From contig NHDZ02000118.1 of NCBI GenBank assembly GCA_002170485.2, positions 62,001-126,000 of the forward strand: DNA of 64,000 nucleotides. The letters run 5' to 3'. Origin of the DNA: MED660 sp002691025. GTDB lineage: Bacteria; Myxococcota_A; UBA9160; UBA4427. How positions within the stretch are numbered: position 1 is the stretch's first letter; each line of letters opens with the position of its first letter. The notes under the pieces are model-generated. The model had not been told where the DNA came from and did not search any database. It saw only the letters and a list, made by a program, of their open reading frames with translations. A program made the translations under genes and the position numbers. Of the stretch, positions 55,852 through 64,000 are shown one piece after another.

Positions 55852-56169
55852 ATGAATGAAATGAACTGGCTGGGAACCGGACTGCGGGCCGCGCTCTCAC
55901 TGGCCGTACTCTTCTTCAGCGTGGGCGTGGCTTCGCGAATGTGCACAGGCACACAAGCCTGGAGGGTCACCACGGCCGGCTTCGCTGCCCTCTTCCTCTA
56001 TCTGGCACTCAGTGTGGTTCCCCAACCCAGCGAAGCCGGACTCCTCTACTCCATCGAGTGGGGGGTGGGCGGCGCGGCGCTCTACAGCCTGGGCCAGGCC
56101 ATGGGATGGCTGGAACCTTCCCGCTTCCAGAAAAGACGTGCCGAGTCGGCCAAGTCGGAGGAAGACTGA
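55852..56169 (+). CDS. Small membrane protein, unrecognised
   Basis: 105 residues with three predicted membrane helices (about 8-28, 39-57, 67-85) and a charged C-terminus (SRFQKRRAESAKSEED). GGAGGAG precedes the ATG at good distance. It follows mutS2 closely on the same strand. I do not recognise the family. Confidence 0.7.
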   Translation: MNEMNWLGTGLRAALSLAVLFFSVGVASRMCTGTQAWRVTTAGFAALFLYLALSVVPQPSEAGLLYSIEWGVGGAALYSLGQAMGWLEPSRFQKRRAESAKSEED

Positions 56170-56202
56170 ACGTCTGGTCCCAACGGAAACAGGGACCCGA
56201 AA

Positions 56203-57573
56203 TCAGGCTCGCGTATCCTCGAGGAGATCCTCGGCTGCGCGAAAGCCAGCCACGGCCCGCCCCTCCGCATCCGGAGCAATCAGGTAATCGGCCGCGAAAT
56301 AAAGACGGCGGCCCAGCTCTCGGTGATCGCTCTGGGCTCGGCGAAAACGAGCGAGCGCGCGATACGCCCCCACATCAAAGGCGGGCACCGCCGACTCCCT
56401 CTGCTCCAGATGAGCCTGGCGAAAGGTCATCCCCAGGTCGGGGAACAGGGACTGGAATTGGGCCAGCAGGACCTCTTCCACCGTTTCGGGATCGGCATCC
56501 CAATTCTTCCGAGCAAACTCTTCGGTGGCTTTGAGGGTCGCAATACCGCAGCCCTGAGGCGCACGTCCGCCTTCCATGCCCGGCTCCAGCAGAAGCTCTT
56601 CAATGGAGCTTTGCGCGTCACGAGGCAGACGAATCAACCGGGCCAACCGAGATGGAACGCCATTCAACGCGATGGACAGGGTAACGGCCGGCCTCTCCTG
56701 AACGCCTCCCAGAAAATCCCGCTCCACCGGAGAAAGGCATGGAGAGCCCAATCGAGCCGCGGCTTCGGGGCCCGTCGCCAGGACGACGGCGTCGGCCTCC
56801 AAAGAACCCTTGCCTCCTTGCTGAGCCTGACATTCCACAGAGAACCCACCGTTGGGCAACTCATCAATGCGGGTCACTTCCACGCCATGACGAATCGCCA
56901 GACCCTCCGCGGCCACGTGAAGCGCGGGCTCGAGTCCGGTACGAGGGATGCCCTGCACGCACGGTCGCTCACGTCCCACCCGGCGCGACACCCAGGTCAG
57001 CAGAGCCGATACCCTGGAAAGTGATTCTACCTCGCCGGAATAGACCGCCTGGACTTCGGGGGCCACCCATTGGGATAGAGAGCTCGGGCCGAAATAGAGG
57101 CGAACAAAATCAGACACACTCCGGTAATCCAGGGGCTCTGCTTTTTCGGGCTCGGTCGGGTCGAGAAGCGGCGCATAGCGGCTCATCAATCTCGACCAAC
57201 GGATCAGACGGGCCGCATCGAGTCGCCTCACACCGGGAATCGCCGCCACACCCAGAAGTCGTTGGGGTTCGATCTCCCGAGCCACACCTTTCTGGAACTG
57301 GGCCACCTGCAAAGGCCTCAGGGGCAAGAGGGCATCCGCCAGACCCAACTCGGTGATCCAACCGAGTACATACCGGTTTCCGGTATGCAGGACCTGAAGA
57401 GAGCGATCGAAGCAGAAGCCTTCGCTCCGCTCCGTGGCCAACTGCCCGCCGACAGCGTCGCGGGCCTCAAGAACACTGACCTCGTGACCGGCCGCTTGCA
57501 ATCGCATAGCAGCCACCAGTCCCGAAAGACCCGCTCCCACCACCACGATATTCTTCGACTCTTTGGCCTTCAC
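56203..57573 (-). CDS. FAD-dependent amine-oxidase/protoporphyrinogen-oxidase-like protein
   Basis: 456 residues. The GxGxxG start VVVGAGLSGLVAAMRLQAAG with the following Glu (VLEARDAVGGQ) binds FAD. The amine-oxidase/NAD(P)-binding Rossmann type continues with EADAVVLATGPEAA and a C-terminal YFAADYLIAPDAEGRAVAGFRAAEDLL. Candidates are protoporphyrinogen oxidase or a phytoene-desaturase-like enzyme. No heme or carotenoid genes are adjacent. Confidence 0.82.
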   Translation of the reverse strand: MKAKESKNIVVVGAGLSGLVAAMRLQAAGHEVSVLEARDAVGGQLATERSEGFCFDRSLQVLHTGNRYVLGWITELGLADALLPLRPLQVAQFQKGVAREIEPQRLLGVAAIPGVRRLDAARLIRWSRLMSRYAPLLDPTEPEKAEPLDYRSVSDFVRLYFGPSSLSQWVAPEVQAVYSGEVESLSRVSALLTWVSRRVGRERPCVQGIPRTGLEPALHVAAEGLAIRHGVEVTRIDELPNGGFSVECQAQQGGKGSLEADAVVLATGPEAAARLGSPCLSPVERDFLGGVQERPAVTLSIALNGVPSRLARLIRLPRDAQSSIEELLLEPGMEGGRAPQGCGIATLKATEEFARKNWDADPETVEEVLLAQFQSLFPDLGMTFRQAHLEQRESAVPAFDVGAYRALARFRRAQSDHRELGRRLYFAADYLIAPDAEGRAVAGFRAAEDLLEDTRA

Positions 57574-57623
57574 ATCATCCTCCGCGAGAGCCCACCCTAG
57601 CGCCGAATTTCAAGGTCGGCCCG

Positions 57624-58376
57624 TCATGGGATGAGAGCGGCGAAGCCTTCGTCCATTCGCGAAATGACGTCGTGGAGCGTCTCGAAGGGGTAGAAGGAAA
57701 CACCCTTTTCGTGCAGGGCCTCGCTCAGGGTGTCCTTGGCAAAAGCGACATCGGCCGCCTCGGCCCCACACAGGTCGGAGACCCGCCCATTCCCGATATG
57801 GATGCATAGAGTCGAGGGAGCCTGGTGCCTGAAGGCCTCGATCCGGTTTCTCTTGCACAGACCCGTCCCACACGTACACCCGGGATTGCGCCCACCGGGC
57901 GATAAGCGCCAGCGGTCNCCCTCCAGNTCCAACCGNTTCGAAGCGTGATCGAAACGGANCCCATGAATCTCCTGGAGCCGGATGAGGTTGTAGTCGAAGC
58001 CNTCGGAAAGGATCTGGAACGGCACCCCCCGACTCTCACACCAGGCGAGGAGATCTCGCGCCCCCGGATCGAGATCGATGGTCCGCAGCAAGGCCTCGAT
58101 GGACTCAGCGGAAAACTCGAACCCATCGAAGAGTTCAAGCGCATATTGCCAGGCATCGAGCTCGCCCTTCTGGTAGAGGGTCGTCAGATGAGCCCGCCTC
58201 TCAGGAAGGTGGGTCTGGGCCACCTGCCCGCCGACATCCTGAACACTGAACGTTCCGTCAAAATCACAGAAGATGGCCAATGAATCCTTGTCCGCTGTAA
58301 CGGAAAGGGGATCGGAATCAGGAAGTCCCTTGGCGACTTCACCCGTCATTTCTCGGTCCTCCTTCCCATCGGACAT
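57624..58376 (-). CDS. HAD-IB phosphatase, MtnX-like
   Basis: 250 residues. HAD nucleophile motif FCDFDGTFS, then a cap, and a C-terminal DxxN-type region (IGNGRVSDLCGA). The closest family is MtnX, which removes phosphate from a methylthio-pentenyl intermediate in methionine salvage. A cysteine-rich insert (GCTCGTGLCKRNRIE) is seen, as in other MtnX-like proteins. GGAGGGG precedes the ATG six bases away. The homocysteine methyltransferase gene lies divergent, 251 bases off. Ambiguous bases near 57920-58000 blur part of the middle. Confidence 0.78.
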   Translation of the reverse strand: MSDGKEDREMTGEVAKGLPDSDPLSVTADKDSLAIFCDFDGTFSVQDVGGQVAQTHLPERRAHLTTLYQKGELDAWQYALELFDGFEFSAESIEALLRTIDLDPGARDLLAWCESRGVPFQILSXGFDYNLIRLQEIHGXRFDHASXRLXLEXDRWRLSPGGRNPGCTCGTGLCKRNRIEAFRHQAPSTLCIHIGNGRVSDLCGAEAADVAFAKDTLSEALHEKGVSFYPFETLHDVISRMDEGFAALIP

Positions 58377-58627
58377 CTTCGTCCCCTCCTCCACCCCGGG
58401 CCCGCTTCCAGTCAGGCCATCGTCGTGTCCTGACCTTTTCGGGAACCGGACGCCAAATAACGCGAAGCAAAGAGGTTCCGTATTGAACCCGGATCGGGAT
58501 CGATCCGCTGTGTTGCAGACGGTAGCCTATTCCCATTCATAGCCGGCCCCATCGAATCTCGTACAGGTCGTTACCCTAGGAGGGCTCGCGATCCAGGCAG
58601 AGTGTCCCGGGCTCGAGGAATGGACCC

Positions 58628-59554
58628 ATGCACGAATCAGACACGATGAATCGAATCGACGTCCGCCTTCGGGAAGGACCCGTCCTGCTTCTTGATGGCG
58701 CCACCGGCACCGAAATCGAACATCGGAGTACGCGCTGCGACCTCCCCCTCTGGTCCGCTCGGGCTCTACTTGATTGCCCAGAGCAGATCGAAAAGATCCA
58801 TCGCGAATACGCAAAGGCGGGTGCTGAGATCATCACGGCGAATACCTTTCGAACCCAGAAACGGACCCTGAAACGGGGTGAAAACGAATACCCGCGACTC
58901 GGAGAAAGAGACCGAGAGCTGACCTCGCTGGCCGTTGAACTCGCCAGGGCCGGGGCCAGGGGCCACGCCGGAAAAGATTCAAAAGACACCTGGGTGGCCG
59001 GTTCCGTTGCCCCGCTGGAGGACTGCTATCAGCCGGACAGGGTTCCGGAAAACGAGGCTCTCGAGCGTGAACATCGCCGGCACGCCGAGAACCTCGCTTA
59101 TGCGGGCGTAGACCTGCTGCTGATTGAAACGATGAACTGCATCCGAGAAGCCTCGGCTGCAGCCCGGGCCGCACAGGCGACCGGGCTCCCTTTCTGCGTC
59201 AGCTTTGTCGTCTCCTCGTCCGGACGATTGCTATCCGAAGAGAGCCTGTCCCAGGCCATTGATGCAGTCGCTCCCTACTTGCCCCTCGGTGTCGGGATGA
59301 ACTGCCTACCGGCCTCCTGCGTCGATCCAGGCCTGGCCATCCTGAAGCAATCCGGCCTGGACTTCGGTCTCCACACCAACCTGGGAGTCCCGGGCTCCGA
59401 CTCGGAGCCGAAGTACAAAGCCGAAACGACACCAGATCAATTCGCCCGGTATGCAAGGGACTGGGCCGGAACCGGAGCAAGCTGGGTGGGAGGGTGCTGC
59501 GGCACGACCCCCGCCCACACCGCCGCGGCCTACAGTGCACTTGGAAAAGAGTGA
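58628..59554 (+). CDS. Homocysteine S-methyltransferase family protein
   Basis: 308 residues of the zinc-dependent (pcm/Hcy) barrel that methylates homocysteine to methionine. LLLDGATGTEIEHR opens it. Zinc Cys are in GMNCLPAS and GGCCGTTP. The methyl donor (S-methylmethionine, betaine or other) cannot be told. It is divergent from the MtnX-like gene, so both may serve sulfur recycling. A hairpin region follows it. Confidence 0.88.
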   Translation: MHESDTMNRIDVRLREGPVLLLDGATGTEIEHRSTRCDLPLWSARALLDCPEQIEKIHREYAKAGAEIITANTFRTQKRTLKRGENEYPRLGERDRELTSLAVELARAGARGHAGKDSKDTWVAGSVAPLEDCYQPDRVPENEALEREHRRHAENLAYAGVDLLLIETMNCIREASAAARAAQATGLPFCVSFVVSSSGRLLSEESLSQAIDAVAPYLPLGVGMNCLPASCVDPGLAILKQSGLDFGLHTNLGVPGSDSEPKYKAETTPDQFARYARDWAGTGASWVGGCCGTTPAHTAAAYSALGKE

Positions 59555-59874
59555 CAAAAGCGCACCCCCGAAGGCCCCTTTCGCCCCTGAAGCGCGCATG
59601 CCATGCGGGAAAGCATCCGCCAGGAACGAGCCGGCTTTTCTGTCTAGGCGAAAAAACCGGAAGAGGATCATTTTACTCTTCAGTCCAAACCCCGATCGGC
59701 CGTTTCATCCTGGTAAGCATGGTTTCGGGAAGAGGGGCATGGCTTTTGAGGAGCGGGCCTGCCCACCGACCCTTTTATTGCGCCCGAGTCGACTATCCCT
59801 CCCCTCGCGTCGACCGTGAGGAGCCGACTCGGGCGCAAGTTTTCTGCCTGCGAGAGCCCCGAATCGCCTGGGTA
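59555..59874. other. Structured intergenic region between convergent genes
   Basis: No credible gene. It contains a small GAAGAG-N10-CTCTTC hairpin (59660-59681) and the long structure described at 59778-59838. Confidence 0.5.
59778..59838. terminator. 14-bp perfect inverted repeat with nested stem
   Basis: TTGCGCCCGAGTCG (59778-59791) pairs exactly with CGACTCGGGCGCAA (59825-59838). The 33-base loop can fold again (CTCCCCTCGCG against CGTGAGGAG, with a bulge). GTTTTCT follows on the plus strand. It can serve as terminator for the plus-strand methyltransferase gene; a structured RNA is also possible. Confidence 0.55.
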
Positions 59875-61242
59875 TCACGGGGCCTGGAAGACCTCTCGCG
59901 CGATCCCGGCGAGATAAACCGACCCTGTGCAACACAGAAGATCGGACTCTTCCATACCACCGCGCGCCTGTGAGAGTGCGGCCCGAGGATCTTCCTCGCA
60001 AACGATTCGGCAGCCAGGCGCCACGCGTTCACAAAACGCACGAAGCTCGTCCACGGGAAGCGAGCGATAGGCATCAGCCCGCGTGATCCAGACCTCCGAC
60101 TCCGGAGAGATCAGATGGGCCAGAACCGCTTCGACACTCTTCTCCCGGGACATGGACAAGACAAAGCGCCGACGCGTCGAGGGCATGGTTTCGAGAACGC
60201 GCCCGAGAGCCGCGGCTGACTCGGACGTGTGAGCCGAGTCGATGAGAACAACCGGATTCCGGGCCACGATCTCGACCCGGCCCGGAAGATGCGCCTCCAT
60301 CAATCCGGCACGCGCCTCGGAGCCCCGGTCCTCGCCGACCCAACCCGGAAGCTGGAATACCGCCGCCAGAGCCAAAGCAGCATTCTGGATCTGATGCGAA
60401 CCCAGAACGGAAAGCCCCATGGGCCTTTCAAGACCCTCTGTGTCCGTGAAGAGAAAGCCCTGCACGGCGCCTTCCGGGCAGGCGTCCCAACCCTCGAAAC
60501 CCGGCTCCAAGGCGGTGGCATCAAACTCATGCCCCAGCCGGAAGCAGGGAGCGCCGACTTCCTGAGCCCGCGCCACCACGACCTCGGCCGCGGAGGCTTC
60601 CAGACGGCCCATCACCACAGGGACTCCGGGCTTCAGGATCCCGGCTTTCTCGGCCGCAATCGCGGCCCGCGTATGGCCGAGCTGGGCCGTATGTTCCAGC
60701 TCGATCTGCGTCACACAGGTGCTCGCAGGCTCCACGATATTCGTGGAGTCCAGTCTTCCGCCGAGGCCCACCTCAAGAATCACACGGTCCAGATCCATCC
60801 GGGAGAAAAGCAGGAGAGCCGCGGCCGTGGTCACATCAAAAAACGTGGGGGCCCCATCTGGATCCTCTGCCTGCATGGTTTCGACGTGAGGACGAATGGT
60901 TTCCACCGCTCTTGCCAGTTCGCCACCCTCCACCTCCGCACCGTCGATTCGAAAACGTTCCGTCCAGCGCTCGAGATGAGGAGACGTAAAGGTCCCCACC
61001 CGCTCTCCGCCCGCCCTCAAGATGGCCTCGGCCATGAGGCAGGTGGACCCTTTGCCCTTGGAGCCCGCGACATGGAGAACGGACAGGCCTTGATGCGGGT
61101 CACCGAGACGCTTGAGAAGAGCCCCAATGGCCGTCAAGTCGAAACGCGCCCGAGTCGACGCCGGGTCGCGTTCGAAATTGATCAGGCCCTCGAGCCAATT
61201 CCCCGCTTCAAGTGCAGTCTGAATCGATGCTCTTACCGCCAA
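59875..61242 (-). CDS. folC: Bifunctional folylpolyglutamate/dihydrofolate synthase
   Basis: 455 residues that ligate Glu to dihydropteroate or folate. VAGSKGKGSTCLMAEAIL is the P-loop; EVGLGGRLDSTN, AAIAAEKAGILKPGVPVV and LIDSAHTSESAAAL are family parts. The Mur-ligase-like C-terminal domain is complete. Folate made here would serve the GcvT-like enzyme. A terminator from the next gene lies just upstream. Confidence 0.93.
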   Translation of the reverse strand: MAVRASIQTALEAGNWLEGLINFERDPASTRARFDLTAIGALLKRLGDPHQGLSVLHVAGSKGKGSTCLMAEAILRAGGERVGTFTSPHLERWTERFRIDGAEVEGGELARAVETIRPHVETMQAEDPDGAPTFFDVTTAAALLLFSRMDLDRVILEVGLGGRLDSTNIVEPASTCVTQIELEHTAQLGHTRAAIAAEKAGILKPGVPVVMGRLEASAAEVVVARAQEVGAPCFRLGHEFDATALEPGFEGWDACPEGAVQGFLFTDTEGLERPMGLSVLGSHQIQNAALALAAVFQLPGWVGEDRGSEARAGLMEAHLPGRVEIVARNPVVLIDSAHTSESAAALGRVLETMPSTRRRFVLSMSREKSVEAVLAHLISPESEVWITRADAYRSLPVDELRAFCERVAPGCRIVCEEDPRAALSQARGGMEESDLLCCTGSVYLAGIAREVFQAP

Positions 61243-61280
61243 TGGAATCTACCCACCCATTCTCTTCAGAAAGCAACAAA

Positions 61281-61306
61281 GGGCGGCCCTCAAAAAAGGA
61301 CCGCCC
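61281..61306 (-). terminator. Intrinsic terminator of the Cys-rich protein gene
   Basis: On the minus strand GGGCGGTCC and GGGCCGCCC form a 9-bp stem with one G-U pair and a TTTTTTGA loop, followed by TTTGTTGCTTT. It lies 25 bases after the small Cys-rich gene. Confidence 0.7.
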
Positions 61307-61330
61307 CTTGGTGATTCCGGGTACAGCGAT

Positions 61331-61657
61331 CTACTGCTGAAGGTAGCGCTGGCTTTCGCGATACTTCTTGACTGCCACGCTCGTGGATTCAATGGCCGGG
61401 AAGAAGTACTTCACGGCATGCCCACACTCCTGGCAGACCCGGTAGCAGAACTTGAATCCTTCCACTTCCCGCACACTTCCTACGCTCACTCGATTCTTGT
61501 CGGTGCAGCATTGAGAAGGCGTCGGAGGTGAAACAATGCGCCGCGGATAATCATTCTTCGGAGCTTCTTCCGTCGAGTACTCGATGATGTTCTGAGTAAC
61601 CCGGTGTGAGCGCTCTTCAGAGTTCTTCTTCCTGATATTACTTCCTATACGTCTCAA
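61331..61657 (-). CDS. Small Cys-rich protein, unrecognised
   Basis: 108 residues, basic, with paired cysteines (PSQCCTDKN, FCYRVCQECGHAVKYFFPA) that look like a zinc ribbon. The start is TTG, overlapping the NRDE stop as TTGA, with AGGAA upstream, so it is coupled to NRDE. Residues and codons differ from neighbours (Lys, Asn, Ser rich), hinting at a transferred or fast-changing gene. I do not recognise the family. Confidence 0.7.
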   Translation of the reverse strand: MRRIGSNIRKKNSEERSHRVTQNIIEYSTEEAPKNDYPRRIVSPPTPSQCCTDKNRVSVGSVREVEGFKFCYRVCQECGHAVKYFFPAIESTSVAVKKYRESQRYLQQ

Positions 61658-62466
61658 CTCGCATTCCTCGCAAGAAACTCTGCTGTCTCGTTGTTCGGCA
61701 TCCGCTCGAACTCCTGCAGCAGAGGTGAAAGGTTCTCGTACGGCGCTGTGCAGGGCGGGCCGTCCGAATAGAAAAATCGACTTTCCGACACCGAGGCCGG
61801 CACCACCTGCCCGAATTCATCGCCGAGTTCAATCAGCATCGAACTCCGGGTCCCATAAGTGTCCGCAAGGTGCACACATGTTTCATCGAGTTCGTTTTTG
61901 GCGGCCCCGTGCTCTCTACAGACGTCTCCCAGGCTCGCAAGCAGGTCCTCTTCGGGCCCCGCCACAAGAGCCCGGACCTGCTTCTCAAGGCGTTCCACCT
62001 TCGGCACAGGCGATGAGAGTGCATCCCCATTGCCGATGACATGCACCCCTTCTTCCAGTGCCTCAACCCGAGGAAGACCTCGGTAGACGGCCACAAAGGC
62101 ATTCTCGCGATCACACACAAAGCAGTTGAACGCGTTGTACTGATCCTGGCCGAGATGCTTCAATGTTTCAGCGGCATCCGAGGCCCGTGTTTCGCTCAAG
62201 CAGTCGGTCACGATCTTGCCGCGCGAGAGACGATTCGGATCGTTTTCGCCGCCGGATAGATTGGTCAAGGCACACAGCACGCCCGATGGATTCATTCCGA
62301 TCCAGGTCCCACCCGCCTTGAGGTCGAGGGGCGCCAGCACAGCCCCTTTTTCCAAGACACGGATGGCGGGCCCTTCTGCAGGCCGATCAAGATATTCATC
62401 TCGATTGGCGGCCAGAACCAACCAGCGATCGGGGACGGTCCGGTAGACTGCAATCAGGGTGCACAT
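61654..62466 (-). CDS. NRDE (TANGO2-like) family protein
   Basis: 270 residues. It begins MCTLIAVYR; Cys2 would be the N-terminal nucleophile of an Ntn-type fold. The name motif ANRDEYLDRP and GGTWIGMNPSG follow. The family (TANGO2) has been linked to heme handling and membrane traffic, but its chemistry is open. GGGAGAGG nine bases before the ATG sets the start. Its stop overlaps the next gene. Confidence 0.88.
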   Translation of the reverse strand: MCTLIAVYRTVPDRWLVLAANRDEYLDRPAEGPAIRVLEKGAVLAPLDLKAGGTWIGMNPSGVLCALTNLSGGENDPNRLSRGKIVTDCLSETRASDAAETLKHLGQDQYNAFNCFVCDRENAFVAVYRGLPRVEALEEGVHVIGNGDALSSPVPKVERLEKQVRALVAGPEEDLLASLGDVCREHGAAKNELDETCVHLADTYGTRSSMLIELGDEFGQVVPASVSESRFFYSDGPPCTAPYENLSPLLQEFERMPNNETAEFLARNAS

Positions 62467-62813
62467 CCGATTCCGCCTCTCCCTTTCCGTGCTCTCTTCG
62501 GACTTCATCGAGCCTCGTTCCGAGGGCCGATCCTCTCGCAAGCCTACGATGCGATTCGCACGCCGCCCCACGGGTCTCCCCGCGATTCCCGTGGCTCTCA
62601 ATCCAGGAGTCACTTCCGACTCGATTTCGGCTCAATCCGCAAAACCGTATCAAATTCAGCCGGTTCACAGACAAGGTGCACACAGGGCCACGTTCTTCAT
62701 GAACGAAGCGCGGGATCTCCACTAAGCCCGCGAGATGGCTGAAGAAATTACACCAAGTCGGCCCTTTTCGCAAGCCTGGAGAGGGCTCACTCACGTCAAC
62801 CCGATCGGATCGA
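62467..62813. other. Intergenic region before the NRDE gene
   Basis: No credible gene. A CGCGGG-N12-CCCGCG hairpin (62709-62732) could end the minus-strand patatin transcript, but no T-run follows it. The promoter of the NRDE gene should lie here. Confidence 0.45.
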
Positions 62814-64000
62814 TCAGGCCTTCACGACGCGCAAAGGCGCACGCTCGGCTTGCCGGGGCGGAGAAGAGGTTGGCCCTTCCCAGCCCTGCTCCGCGCGAAG
62901 GGCTGTGGCCTTGCGGCTAGCCAGATCCCGACTCATATCCAACCCGTGGTGAGCAAAGACCGCTTCGAGTTCTGCAAAGTTTCCTTCAATCGTGGAACGA
63001 ACCGATTCAAAGCCAAGCTGCATCGCTTCGGAACGGCGCCAGAATGCCATCGGGTTCAAGGCAAAGAAGTCGGCATCGTGCTGCTGGGGCTCAAGCAAGA
63101 CAATGTCTCCGCGGAAATCCTGGTCAGCGATGTAGTGCTGGACGGCCAGTTGAAGCCGGGAATGCAGAAGGGTCCGAAAAGCCTGACTCACCACAAGGTT
63201 CATGCCCCGGTCCGCGAGATGCGAGCCTTGTTCAAAATTTTCAGGGTCGCGATTGTCCCGATCGCTTCGATTCAGGAAGGGCCGGAAGGGGTTGTAACAG
63301 ATGATCAGATCCGCCCCCTTCTCGATGGCGACATCGATATTCGCCGTGTTGCGCACGCCACCGTCCACGTAGTCGATTCCATTGAGTCGGGCAGGCTTGT
63401 AGAAGACCGGCAGAGCCGTTGATGCCTGGACGGCCTGGGAGATGGTCACTTCGCTGTTTTCATCCGCACCGAAAATCACGCGCTCGGCGGTATCGAGTTC
63501 ACACGCGCTCAAGTAGAGCGAGGATCCACGCTGCCTCGCGAAGGCACTGAAATCGTTGGGCAAGCCCAGCCCATCAAGATTGCGGCGAAGCCAGTGCTCC
63601 AGCGGGCCATTCTGGAAGATCCCTGAAGGCAGGAGCGCACCCAGGGAAGGACGCGAGCGCTGAGGAGACATCTGACTCGCCACTTCGGACCAGAGCGTCT
63701 CGAGTCGGGAATACCCCGGCGCTTGCACGAAACGACGGAAAGCCGCCCCCATTGAGTCAGGGAGCCCGGGCAAGGAGCGGAGGAAGTCCAGACCGATTCC
63801 CGGCAGGTAACCGAGCATCTCAGAGGCGAAGCGAGCCGGTCGGTTCATGAACTCGCTGGCGTTCGGACTATAGAGATCACCCAGTCGAATTTCGCTCACG
63901 GTTTCACTGCGACCCTCGAGCACGCGAATCATTTCACTTGGACTGATGCCACCCGCCAGCGGAACAGCCAGCACCGCCCCCGCCGACAAACCCACGTAGA
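62814..64000 (-). CDS. Patatin-like phospholipase, partial
   Basis: About 395 residues are visible; the N-terminus lies beyond the right edge. The nucleophile elbow reads VGLSAGAVLA (GxSxG) at the very edge, and the catalytic Asp is in YVDGGVRNTANID. Middle parts (ISQAVQASTALPVFYKPARLNG) fit patatin. It should split acyl esters of phospholipids. The usual GGG oxyanion start is off the window. A charged, Pro-rich tail (about the last 25 residues) is unusual. Confidence 0.85.
   Translation of the reverse strand, partial: YVGLSAGAVLAVPLAGGISPSEMIRVLEGRSETVSEIRLGDLYSPNASEFMNRPARFASEMLGYLPGIGLDFLRSLPGLPDSMGAAFRRFVQAPGYSRLETLWSEVASQMSPQRSRPSLGALLPSGIFQNGPLEHWLRRNLDGLGLPNDFSAFARQRGSSLYLSACELDTAERVIFGADENSEVTISQAVQASTALPVFYKPARLNGIDYVDGGVRNTANIDVAIEKGADLIICYNPFRPFLNRSDRDNRDPENFEQGSHLADRGMNLVVSQAFRTLLHSRLQLAVQHYIADQDFRGDIVLLEPQQHDADFFALNPMAFWRRSEAMQLGFESVRSTIEGNFAELEAVFAHHGLDMSRDLASRKATALRAEQGWEGPTSSPPRQAERAPLRVVKA

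Noticed and set aside
60229..61314. 361-codon plus-strand reading frame
   Set aside because: It is antisense to folC and lacks any domain.
1..64000. CRISPR arrays, tRNA/rRNA, insertion sequences, phage genes
   Set aside because: None seen on reading; no regular repeat arrays, transposases or RNA gene patterns were found. Short RNAs could still be missed by eye.

Overview
The window is chromosomal DNA of a Gram-negative, heterotrophic, probably aerobic bacterium. It carries KdsA (KDO for lipopolysaccharide), MurQ, several predicted lipoproteins, a sigma-54 activator, PQQ- and heme-dependent periplasmic dehydrogenases and one PEP-CTERM protein. The mix of P450s, an LLM-family oxidoreductase, DUF3237, a CmcJ-like protein and acyl-CoA enzymes resembles uncultured deltaproteobacterial-type lineages (Myxococcota, Desulfobacterota or Binatota style). 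That placement is inference; no rRNA or marker gene here settles it. Ambiguous bases (N) occur in separate patches and in amtB fall mostly on third codon positions, which suggests a consensus assembled from a mixed population. I saw no tRNA, rRNA, CRISPR array, insertion sequence or phage gene. Layout, 0-8.6 kb: the end of an unrecognised gene; a sigma-54 two-component pair; a DUF4136 lipoprotein; both subunits of a methylcrotonyl-CoA-type carboxylase; and DAHP synthase on the opposite strand. 8.6-16.8 kb is an accessory envelope and oxidoreductase region: a propeller-PA-M28-PDZ peptidase, a serine-hydrolase homologue whose catalytic residues are gone, a HEAT-like lipoprotein, a GFA protein, a membrane-anchored aldo/keto reductase with cysteine clusters, and a CmcJ/NvfI-like protein. 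16.9-30.4 kb: the methylthioadenosine to adenine to AMP pair mtnP-apt, a quinohemoprotein dehydrogenase, mmsA, a GcvT-like folate enzyme, a large PQQ/diheme PEP-CTERM protein, a P450 and a GH1 glycosidase. 30.4-36.8 kb: two small genes, then a six-gene minus-strand cluster (LLM oxidoreductase, ICL/PEPM lyase, SnoaL-like, P450, DUF3237, SDR) that reads as an uncharacterised catabolic operon. 37.0-39.1 kb is the nitrogen-sensing unit amtB-glnK. It lies behind a full-consensus sigma-54 promoter, is split by a 19-bp hairpin, and is closed by an intrinsic terminator. 39-64 kb is mixed housekeeping and fatty-acid or amino-acid metabolism: a TraB-family lipoprotein, gamma-carbonic anhydrase, a TetR regulator, an E2-like protein lacking the catalytic His, a GNAT protein, an FHA-GAF-adenylate cyclase, argD, enoyl-CoA hydratase, a glutaredoxin, acyl-CoA dehydrogenase, kdsA, an SDR, a potassium channel, murQ, mutS2, an FAD oxidoreductase, a MtnX-like phosphatase, a homocysteine methyltransferase, folC, a small Cys-rich protein coupled to an NRDE protein, and a patatin running off the right edge. 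Themes that link genes: branched-chain amino-acid and acyl-CoA breakdown (carboxylase, MmsA, acyl-CoA dehydrogenase, enoyl-CoA hydratase); sulfur and one-carbon recycling (MtnP, Apt, MtnX-like, homocysteine methyltransferase, FolC, GcvT-like); and periplasmic PQQ oxidation. The strongest candidates for something new are the six-gene catabolic cluster, the amtB-glnK regulatory architecture, the PEP-CTERM electron-transfer fusion and two apparent pseudoenzymes.
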